Shown in pieces: positions 11,946 to 17,282 of a DNA stretch of 17,282 bases. The stretch is taken from positions 1 through 17,282 of the forward strand of contig JAPYWZ010000002.1 in NCBI GenBank assembly GCA_028276105.1. The letters are read 5' to 3'. The position numbers and the translations under genes are program-made. A model generated the notes under the pieces. That model saw only the letters and a program-made list of their open reading frames with translations, had not been told where the DNA came from and made no database searches. This DNA comes from Microgenomates group bacterium (lineage in GTDB: Bacteria > Patescibacteriota > Microgenomatia > UBA1406 > GWC2-37-13). The number at the start of each line of letters is the position of its first letter. Position 1 is the first letter of the stretch.

Positions 11946-13077
11946 TCCAAGAACTATACTTTACCAAATTCAAAAAAATTTAGAAAAAAAACCAAAGATC
12001 ATTCTTGTTTATGGTCCGCGACAAGCAGGGAAAACCACTCTTATTAAACAAATTTTAGCTTCTTATAAAGGAAAGTCAGTTTATTTTGCCGGTGAAGATT
12101 TACGTGTGCAAGAAGTTTGGTCAAAGCCCAACGCCTCTTTACTTAAAAAACAAATTGGCGAGGCACAGTTGGTGGTAATTGATGAAGCTCATAAGATTGA
12201 AAATATTGCTACTTCAGTGAAGTTAGTTTATGATTCTTTTTCGCCTTTTTTTATCCTTTCGGGCTCAGCTTCTTTTGAACTTTCGCAAAAAATAAATGAG
12301 CCCTTGACTGGAAGAACGGTTACTTTTTTTCTTTATCCTTTTTCAGTTTTAGAGATTCCGCTAAAACCACCAGATATTTCTTTTACTTCTAACTTAGAAG
12401 ACTATCTTCGTTTTGGTTTGTATCCAGAAGTGGTTTTAAGTTCTTCAGAAGAAGAAAAAATTAATTATCTTTATGAGCTGATTAATACTTATTTATATAA
12501 AGACATTCTTGCTTTTGAAAATATAAGAAAACCAAAAAAGGTAATTGATCTTTTGACTTTGCTTGCTTTACAAATTGGTAATGAAGTTTCTTTAAATGAA
12601 CTATCAAGCAATCTTTCTTTGGCAAAAGTCATCGTTGAAAAATACTTAGATGTTTTGGAAAAAATGTTTGTTATTATTAGTTTTTCTGGTTTTTCCAGGA
12701 ATTTACGCAAAGAAATTTCCAAAACTTCAAAGTATTATTTTGTAGATTTAGGTTTACGTAATGCTCTTATTCGCAATTTTAATCCATTACATTTAAGAAA
12801 TGATACCGGGGCGATGTTTGAAAATTTTTGCATTGTGGAAAGAATTAAAGCTTTAGTCAATCAAAGAAAAATGGCTAATTTTTATTTTTGGCGAACTTAT
12901 GATCAAAAAGAGATTGATTTAATTGAGGAAAAAGAAGGGAAGCTTTTGGCTTATGAGTTTAAGTTTAAAGAAAAGAATAAAAAACATACAGCCGCCAAAG
13001 AGTTTCTTAAAATTTATCCAAAAAGTAAGTTTGAGATTATAAGTCGTGAAAATTTAGAAGAGTTTTTAAGAAGCTAG
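11938..13077 (+). CDS. Second AAA ATPase with DUF4143 domain
   Basis: 379 residues, same architecture as the protein at 76-1302. Walker A is GPRQAGKTT (about 26-34), Walker B is VVIDEAH, and the sensor loop is LSGSASFEL. The C-terminal DUF4143 part ends with YFWRTYDQKEIDLIEEKEGKLLAYEFKF, giving the D...E-x-K core of a restriction-endonuclease-like fold. The two paralogues start almost alike (M-x-IPR-x-x-L and LEKK before the P-loop) but have diverged over most of their length, so this is not a recent duplication. It is monocistronic with its own leaderless promoter and palindrome. Its 3' end overlaps that of mtaB on the other strand by 12 nt. The biological role of the family is unsettled. 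Confidence 0.9.
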   Translation: MIIPRTILYQIQKNLEKKPKIILVYGPRQAGKTTLIKQILASYKGKSVYFAGEDLRVQEVWSKPNASLLKKQIGEAQLVVIDEAHKIENIATSVKLVYDSFSPFFILSGSASFELSQKINEPLTGRTVTFFLYPFSVLEIPLKPPDISFTSNLEDYLRFGLYPEVVLSSSEEEKINYLYELINTYLYKDILAFENIRKPKKVIDLLTLLALQIGNEVSLNELSSNLSLAKVIVEKYLDVLEKMFVIISFSGFSRNLRKEISKTSKYYFVDLGLRNALIRNFNPLHLRNDTGAMFENFCIVERIKALVNQRKMANFYFWRTYDQKEIDLIEEKEGKLLAYEFKFKEKNKKHTAAKEFLKIYPKSKFEIISRENLEEFLRS

Positions 13078-14370
13078 ATTTTTGTCTAATTTTCCAACCA
13101 ATCTGCCATTTTTTATTATCTCTACCCTCACTTTAACAATTTCTCCTGGCATAATATTTTTATTTTTTTCAATCAAAATCGGCAGTTGGTTGTCTAAAAG
13201 ACCCTCGTAAAAGTCATTTTCTTGTTTTAAAATCAAAACGGTTGAGAGGCGGCCAAGATTTTTTTCTAAAAATTTAAGATATTTTTTTGTGCAAAGCTCG
13301 GCTAAAGCTTTGGCTCTTTTTTTCTTTTCTTCTTCACCCGGTTCTTTTAAATTTTTTGCCATATAAAAAGCAGCGGTATTTTTTCTTTTGGAAAAGCGAA
13401 AAATATGAAATTTTACCAACGGTGATTTTTCCAAAAAACGATAAGTTTCTTCAAATTCGGTTTTAGTTTCTCCTAAAAAACCAACAATGACATCGGTTGC
13501 CAAAAGTGATAAGGGATTAATTTTTTGTAAAGCAAAAAGTTTTTCTAAGATTTCTTCTTTTGTATATCCCCGCTTCATCAGTTTTAGAATCGTATTTGAG
13601 CCAGATTGAAGAGGGATATGGAAGAAATTAACAAGCCTTTTTTCTGTTAAAATTTTTTGATAAAAATTTAGAAATTGGGGGGTAATTGACCAAGGATGAA
13701 TTGAGCCAAAACTTAAGCGAGGAATTGAAGTTTTTTCTAAAACTTTTTCAATTAAATCAATAAAACTTTCGCCCGTATCTAAACCAAAAGCTTCGGTATT
13801 GATGGCAGTAAGGATTACCTCTGATATTTTTTCCGGATAATTGTTTATTTCCTTAACAATTTCCTCAATTTTTTTTGATTTTGGCAAGCCGCGAAGATAG
13901 GGGACGATGCAAAAAGTACAAAAGCGCTGACAACCATCTTGGATCTTAACAAGAAGCCTTCTTGATGAAAGAAATTTACTAAAAATTATCCCATCCTTAT
14001 TTCGACCGCTTCGGTCAAGAGCGGAGCCTTGGTAAAACCTTTTTTTAATGATTTTTACTAAAAATTCTTTGTTGGTATTGTCAACTAAAAGATCAATTGG
14101 TAATTTTTCATAAAGTTTGTTTTTTTGCCAATAGGTGGCAGAGCAGCCAGTGATAACAATTTTTGTTTGTGGGCTTTTTCTTTTTATTTGATAGATTAGA
14201 TTTCTTGCCTCTCTCTCAGCTTTGTGAGTGACGGCACAAGTGTTGATGATAAAAATATTTGGACTATCTTTATTAAAAGAAAATCCCGCCTCAAGCATTT
14301 TTTTATCTAAGACTTCTTTTTCCGCTTCATTAACACGGCAACCAAAGGCAAAAGAGGAAAAGGTAATCAT
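13066..14370 (-). CDS. mtaB: tRNA t6A37 methylthiotransferase MtaB
   Basis: A radical-SAM enzyme that converts t6A37 to ms2t6A37 in tRNA (tRNA-Lys UUU in Bacillus). The N-terminal UPF0004 domain has C11, C45 and C76 (FGCRVNEAE, INTCAVT, TGCSA) for one [4Fe-4S] cluster. The radical-SAM motif is CQRFCTFC (C146, C150, C153) for the other, and a TRAM-like domain ends the protein. Length is 434 residues from the ATG at 14370, normal for the family. A longer frame from 14427 adds 19 residues translated from an A/T-rich tract and is rejected, because the family begins at this FxxFGCRxN segment. Residues 114-123 (GSALDRSGRN) come from a palindromic insert (14003-14030). FGCRVN and the PQTKIVITGCSA region favour MtaB over MiaB or RimO. 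Confidence 0.92.
   Translation of the reverse strand: MITFSSFAFGCRVNEAEKEVLDKKMLEAGFSFNKDSPNIFIINTCAVTHKAEREARNLIYQIKRKSPQTKIVITGCSATYWQKNKLYEKLPIDLLVDNTNKEFLVKIIKKRFYQGSALDRSGRNKDGIIFSKFLSSRRLLVKIQDGCQRFCTFCIVPYLRGLPKSKKIEEIVKEINNYPEKISEVILTAINTEAFGLDTGESFIDLIEKVLEKTSIPRLSFGSIHPWSITPQFLNFYQKILTEKRLVNFFHIPLQSGSNTILKLMKRGYTKEEILEKLFALQKINPLSLLATDVIVGFLGETKTEFEETYRFLEKSPLVKFHIFRFSKRKNTAAFYMAKNLKEPGEEEKKKRAKALAELCTKKYLKFLEKNLGRLSTVLILKQENDFYEGLLDNQLPILIEKNKNIMPGEIVKVRVEIIKNGRLVGKLDKNLAS
14003..14030 (-). repeat. Palindromic insert within mtaB
   Basis: The plus-strand sequence holds nested inverted repeats: GACCG (14004-14008), CTT, CGGTC (14012-14016), and CCGCT (14006-14010) with AGCGG (14020-14024). 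It is GC-rich against a low-GC gene, encodes GSALDRSG in a variable loop between the two iron-sulfur domains, and keeps the frame open. It differs in sequence from the copA palindrome but has the same character. Confidence 0.55.
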
Positions 14371-14440
14371 GATTAAAAAATAAAAATGAAAAAATAAAAA
14401 TGACAAATAAAAATTAAAAATTAGCAAATTTTAAAATTAC
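14371..14440 (-). repeat. A-rich low-complexity tract upstream of mtaB
   Basis: Units such as aaaaataaaaatga and aaaaattaaaaatta fill the gap between mscS and mtaB. It resembles tracts at 9849-9901 and 10275-10330. It opens a spurious in-frame extension of mtaB. A TAAAAT-like box at its upstream edge could be a weak promoter but has no clear -35 partner. Confidence 0.5.
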
Positions 14441-14459
14441 TTATAAATTTTAGCAGAAA

Positions 14460-14960
14460 TTAATAGGATTTTTTTACTTTTACAACCGAAGTAATCTGGG
14501 AGTTGGGGATAAGAATAAGATTGTCATTTTTATCTTTTAAAATGGTTTGGCGAAGGGTGATTTTTTTCACTTCACCTTCAAGGGTGCCAACTTTGATATA
14601 ATCGCCCACTTCAAATTGATTGTCAAAAATGATAAAAAAGCCACTGATTAAGTCTTTGGCCAGAGATTGGGCACCAAAAGAAAAGGTTAACCCCAAAATC
14701 CCTGCTCCAGTTAAAAACGGTGTCATATTAACCCCCCATTTTTCCAAGATAAAAAATAAAGCAACAAAATAAACAGCAACATAAATAAGACTATCAATAA
14801 AAGCTTTTAAAGTTTTTGTTTTTTTAATTAGTTTTTCGTTTTGAGTTTTGTGAGCGCCAAAAAGAATGATGGAAAAGATTTTTTTGATGATAAGAGTGGA
14901 AAGAAAAGCAAGAAAAAGATATATTATTGATAAAATTAGTTTTTTTAAAAAAAATTCCAT
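14460..14960 (-). CDS. mscS: Short MscS-type mechanosensitive channel
   Basis: 166 residues against roughly 280 for typical MscS. Two N-terminal hydrophobic helices (about 5-33 and 50-72) are followed by the pore helix region MTPFLTGAGILGLTFSFGAQSLAKDLISGFFIIF (about 79-112), then the beta domain FEVGDYIKVGTLEGEVKKITLRQTILKDKNDNLILIPNSQI. The protein stops at SVVKVKKSY, where longer homologues continue into the alpha/beta cytosolic cage, so that domain is missing. No frameshifted remainder is evident downstream, so this looks like a natural short form. Expected role is release of osmolytes under hypo-osmotic stress. It is co-directional with mtaB and the two tRNAs upstream. Confidence 0.87.
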   Translation of the reverse strand: MEFFLKKLILSIIYLFLAFLSTLIIKKIFSIILFGAHKTQNEKLIKKTKTLKAFIDSLIYVAVYFVALFFILEKWGVNMTPFLTGAGILGLTFSFGAQSLAKDLISGFFIIFDNQFEVGDYIKVGTLEGEVKKITLRQTILKDKNDNLILIPNSQITSVVKVKKSY

Positions 14961-14989
14961 AGTTTTTTATATTTTTAATTAAAATTGAG

Positions 14990-15060
14990 TTGCCCAGGGA
15001 GGATTCGAACCCCCACAAACTGGTTCAGAGCCAGTTGTCCTACCATTAGACGACCGGGCA
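14990..15060 (-). tRNA. tRNA-Gln (anticodon CTG)
   Basis: 71-nt cloverleaf on the minus strand. Acceptor TGCCCGG/CTGGGCA with discriminator A, D arm GTCT/GGAC, anticodon stem ACTGG/CCAGT with loop CTCTGAA, and T arm GGGGG-TTCGAAT-CCTCC. The U1-A72 type end is common in tRNA-Gln. CCA is not encoded. Confidence 0.94.
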
Positions 15061-15072
15061 AAAAAGGTTGAT

Positions 15073-15149
15073 TGGTGGGCTTGTCAGGACTTGAACCTGA
15101 GACCTTGCGGATGTAAGCCGCACGCTCTAACCAACTGAGCTACAAGCCC
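15073..15149 (-). tRNA. tRNA-Val (anticodon TAC)
   Basis: 77 nt including an encoded CCA. Acceptor GGGCTTG/CAAGCCC, D arm GCTC/GAGC, anticodon stem TGCGG/CCGCA with loop CTTACAT, and T arm TCAGG-TTCAAGT-CCTGA. The discriminator A and CCA are read from 15076-15073, unlike the other two tRNAs in the window. It is upstream of tRNA-Gln on the same strand with a 12-nt gap, so the two are probably co-transcribed. Confidence 0.95.
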
Positions 15150-15201
15150 TAGAATTTTTGGCGGGCGCGTAAGCCGCTTAAGCTTTGGCGGTCTTTTTAT
15201 T

Positions 15202-15230
15202 ATTTTAGCATAAAAATTAAGTACTAGTAA
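15202..15230 (-). promoter_or_regulatory. Probable promoter of the tRNA-Val/tRNA-Gln cluster
   Basis: On the minus strand an extended -10 TGCTAAAAT (15210-15202) with a weak -35 TTACTA (15230-15225) and a 17-nt spacer. The leader to tRNA-Val (about 45 nt) includes a GC-rich patch at 15159-15191. Confidence 0.45.
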
Positions 15231-15238
15231 TTAAAACT

Positions 15239-15267
15239 TTGTAAAACCTCGTCAGAATTGGTAAAAT
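15239..15267 (+). promoter_or_regulatory. Promoter of the M16 peptidase gene
   Basis: TTGTAA (15239-15244), a 17-nt spacer and TAAAAT (15262-15267). The predicted start point falls on or next to the ATG at 15273, indicating a leaderless mRNA and deciding the start codon against the TTG at 15258. Confidence 0.6.
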
Positions 15268-15272
15268 ATGTT

Positions 15273-16580
15273 ATGACTCACCAAATTTTTACCTTAAAAA
15301 ACGGACTTTCAGTAGTTTTGGTTGATACAAAAACTTTTCCCACCTTTACCGCCATGCTTTTGGTTGGAGCCGGCAGTCGATATGAAAATAAAGAAAATAA
15401 TGGCGTGGCTCACTTTTTTGAACATATGGCGTTTAAAGGAAGCAAAAAATACCCAAACGCCTTGCTTCTTTCTTCAATGATTGAGGGCTTGGGTGGGATT
15501 TTTAATGCCTTTACCACCAAAGATCATACTGGTTATTGGATAAAAGCTCCCCTTTCTCATTTTGAAACGGTCGTTGATGTTTTGGCCGATATGATCCAAA
15601 ATCCTTTGCTTTTTAAGGAGGAGATTGAGCGGGAAAAAGGGGTGATTATTGAAGAGATTAACATGTATGAAGATGAACCCCAGTATAAAGTTTGGGAGCT
15701 TTTTGAGGGGTTTCTTTTTAAAAATCATCCGTTAGGATACCCCACCACTGGTTATAAAGAAACCGTTGGGAAATTTACCCGTCAGACGTTTTTGGATTAT
15801 ATGGAAAATTTATATAAGCCAAGCAATGTGGTTTTGGTTATTGCTGGGGGATTATCAATAAATCAAAAATCAAAAATCAAAAATCAAAATGACACATCAA
15901 AATTCAAAAATTTTTTAAATATTGTTGAAAAAAAATTTTCCTCGTGGAAAGATGGTCAAAAAGCTTCTTTTTTAAATTTTTCTGATAATCAAAATTCGCC
16001 TCAGATTTTAATTAAAACCAAAAAAACCGAACAAGCCCATCTAGTTTTGGGTTATCGAGGATTGAATTACACTCATAAAAAACGCTATGTCCAATCGGTT
16101 TTAATGATGATTTTGGGAGGTGGGATGTCGTCCCGGCTTTTTTATCAATTAAGAGAAAGACGTGGTCTTTGTTATTATATTCATTCAGGCAGCGAACCAT
16201 TTTCTGAGACGGGTTATGTCTATACGCGGGCGGGTTTAACAGTTGATGCTAAGAAAATAAATGAAGCAATAAAATTAATTATTGATGAACATCAAAAAAT
16301 AGCCGAGGGAGAATTAAAAGACGAAGAAGTAAAAAAAGCCAAAGAGATGGTTAAAGGACGATTGATTTTATCATTAGAAGACACTCATGATTTGGCTTCA
16401 TTTGTTGGTCGAAAACTGATATTTGAGGGAAAAATCGTTGAACCGCAAGAAGTGATCAAAAAAATAGATGTGATTACTAAAGAAGAAATTATTGATTTGG
16501 CAAAAAAACTTTTTGTTAAAGAAAAATTCAATCTTGCTCTTTTAAGTCCGTTAAAAGAAGAAGAAATTAGTCTTTTTTAA
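15273..16580 (+). CDS. M16-family zinc metallopeptidase
   Basis: 435 residues from the ATG at 15273. It carries the inverted zinc motif HFFEH (H47, E50, H51), with the third ligand in VIIEEINMYEDEP (E127 or E128), spaced as in pitrilysin and processing-protease relatives. The C-terminal half has the partner domain with SSRLFYQLRERRGLCYYIHS (about 293-312), holding the R and Y of the substrate-binding site. One chain of this size normally dimerises to form the chamber. There is no signal peptide, so it is likely cytosolic. The stretch INQKSKIKNQNDTSKFKNF (about 197-215) is translated from an A-rich repeat tract and looks inserted in a loop between a strand and a helix. The gene stands alone between the tRNA cluster and the CHASE4 gene. 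Its peptide substrates are unknown. Confidence 0.92.
   Translation: MTHQIFTLKNGLSVVLVDTKTFPTFTAMLLVGAGSRYENKENNGVAHFFEHMAFKGSKKYPNALLLSSMIEGLGGIFNAFTTKDHTGYWIKAPLSHFETVVDVLADMIQNPLLFKEEIEREKGVIIEEINMYEDEPQYKVWELFEGFLFKNHPLGYPTTGYKETVGKFTRQTFLDYMENLYKPSNVVLVIAGGLSINQKSKIKNQNDTSKFKNFLNIVEKKFSSWKDGQKASFLNFSDNQNSPQILIKTKKTEQAHLVLGYRGLNYTHKKRYVQSVLMMILGGGMSSRLFYQLRERRGLCYYIHSGSEPFSETGYVYTRAGLTVDAKKINEAIKLIIDEHQKIAEGELKDEEVKKAKEMVKGRLILSLEDTHDLASFVGRKLIFEGKIVEPQEVIKKIDVITKEEIIDLAKKLFVKEKFNLALLSPLKEEEISLF
15858..15915 (+). repeat. A-rich repeat tract inside the M16 peptidase gene
   Basis: Three tandem copies of tcaaaaa-type units followed by tgacacatcaaaattcaaaaa. It resembles the intergenic tracts of this window but lies in frame inside a coding region, adding about 20 Lys/Asn/Gln-rich residues. 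Confidence 0.6.
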
Positions 16581-16598
16581 ATTAGAAATCTTCACAAT

Positions 16599-16627
16599 TT
16601 GACAAAGAGAAAAAAAATAATTATCAT
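16599..16627 (+). promoter_or_regulatory. Promoter of the CHASE4 sensor gene
   Basis: TTGACA (16599-16604), a 17-nt spacer and TATCAT (16622-16627), 9 nt before the ATG at 16637. Apart from its position it is the same combination of boxes as the promoter at 11903-11931. A leaderless mRNA is likely. Confidence 0.72.
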
Positions 16628-16636
16628 TTTTTTTTT

Positions 16637-17282
16637 ATGAGTCTTAAAGCAAAATCATTTTTTACTATTTTTCTTGGGGCTTTATTTTCTTTTTTTATTC
16701 TTATTTTTTTATCATATTTTTTTATTTTAAAAGAGTTTGAACAAGTGGAAATTTTTGAAGCTAAACTAAAACTGACTCAATTACAAGAAGTTTTAAAAGA
16801 GAAACTTTTGGATCTTTCAAAAATTAGTGGCGATTGGGCTTTTTGGGATGATGCTTATTATTTTGTCCAAAACAAAAACTTCAATTTTATTAAAAGCAAT
16901 TTAACCAATGAAACTTTTTTTCAAACAAAATGGAACTTTATCATTTTTTTAAATAAAAAAAAGGAAGTAGTTTACAAAAAAGGTTTTGACTTTTTTTTAA
17001 AAAAAGATCTTCAAGTTGATGATAAGGAAATTTTAGACATTTTGGAAAAAGATAATTCTTTTTCTCAAGTTAAAGAATATGAAGACAAAATCGTTAAATT
17101 TACAACCCTCAATCATCAATTGACAGCCATTTCTCTTTTGCCGATTTTAAAAAGTGATGGTTCTGGTCCGTTGGCGGGTTATCTTATTACTGGTTATTTT
17201 TTTGATGATGATAGAAAAAACGATATGACAAAGGTGCTTCAGACGGAGACGATTATTCTTCCTTATTCTCAAGCTTTGGTAG
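16637..17282 (+). CDS. CHASE4-domain sensor protein, N-terminal part (runs off the window)
   Basis: 215 codons are visible and the frame is open at the window end. An N-terminal membrane helix (about 8-32) is followed by an extracytoplasmic domain of the CHASE4 type. It shows the signature DWAFWDDAYYFVQN (about 67-80), then FIKSNLTNETF, a hydrophobic strand, VVYKKGFDFF, and later SGPLAGYLITGYF. In the family such sensors continue into a second membrane helix, often a HAMP domain, and then a histidine kinase, diguanylate cyclase or phosphodiesterase; which one applies here cannot be seen. CHASE4 ligands are mostly unknown. The start is supported by the promoter 9 nt upstream. Confidence 0.82.
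   Translation, partial: MSLKAKSFFTIFLGALFSFFILIFLSYFFILKEFEQVEIFEAKLKLTQLQEVLKEKLLDLSKISGDWAFWDDAYYFVQNKNFNFIKSNLTNETFFQTKWNFIIFLNKKKEVVYKKGFDFFLKKDLQVDDKEILDILEKDNSFSQVKEYEDKIVKFTTLNHQLTAISLLPILKSDGSGPLAGYLITGYFFDDDRKNDMTKVLQTETIILPYSQALV

Noticed and set aside
14371..14427. In-frame 19-residue N-terminal extension of MtaB
   Set aside because: It is translated from an A/T-rich low-complexity tract, and MtaB proteins begin at the segment that starts with the ATG at 14370.
15258..15272. TTG start for the M16 peptidase five codons upstream
   Set aside because: It lies upstream of or inside the -10 box (15262-15267), so it would not be in the mRNA; the ATG at 15273 coincides with the expected transcript start.
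1..17282. CRISPR array, insertion sequence with transposase, or prophage
   Set aside because: No regularly spaced repeats, transposase-like or phage-like proteins are present; the repeats seen are short palindromes and A-rich tracts.

Overview
The window is an AT-rich bacterial chromosome segment, very probably from a member of the Candidate Phyla Radiation (Patescibacteria). The support is circumstantial. Genes are compact with ATGA stop/start overlaps. Shine-Dalgarno sites are nearly absent and several -10 boxes sit 5-10 nt before a start codon, suggesting leaderless mRNAs. There are tiny versions of common proteins (a 166-residue MscS), DUF4143 ATPases, a short GIY-YIG nuclease, and A-rich low-complexity tracts between and inside genes. 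TGA works as a stop, so this is genetic code 11. The lineage call is inference.

Layout. 76-1302: a DUF4143-type AAA ATPase with its own promoter. 1361-3164: an arsenic/heavy-metal operon (ArsR repressor, thioredoxin-like disulfide protein, chromate-type ChrA transporter). 3217-4510: a promoter, a fluoride riboswitch with intrinsic terminator, and a CPA2 cation/proton antiporter. 4524-4748 (-): a small two-helix membrane protein. 4814-5876: an ArsP-like permease whose promoter carries a near-copy of the arsR operator, so the two blocks form one ArsR regulon. 5868-11396: a copper operon of csoR, a P1B copper ATPase broken by two single-base frameshifts, an HMA/DsbD-like/cupredoxin fusion, a membrane-anchored thioredoxin-like protein, a CPLC-motif membrane protein and an unknown helical protein. 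11411-11793 (-): tRNA-Lys with a GIY-YIG ORF wedged between an intact and a partial copy of the tRNA. 11938-13077: a second DUF4143 ATPase. 13066-15149 (-): mtaB, short mscS, tRNA-Gln and tRNA-Val. 15273-16580: an M16 zinc peptidase. 16637 to the window end: the start of a CHASE4 sensor protein.

Functionally, the first two thirds is a toxic-ion defence cluster with three separate sensors: ArsR for thiophilic metals, CsoR for Cu(I), and a riboswitch for fluoride. The copper operon appears to combine export (CopA) with a possible membrane thiol relay and an external cupredoxin; the relay is inference.

A second theme is small invasive sequence. An 8-1-8 palindrome occurs in the same reading frame inside two unrelated coding regions. 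Other palindromes lie in mtaB and in the partial tRNA-Lys. A-rich tracts are translated inside the M16 peptidase and copA. The GIY-YIG ORF looks like a minimal element that inserted into a tRNA gene and regenerated it.
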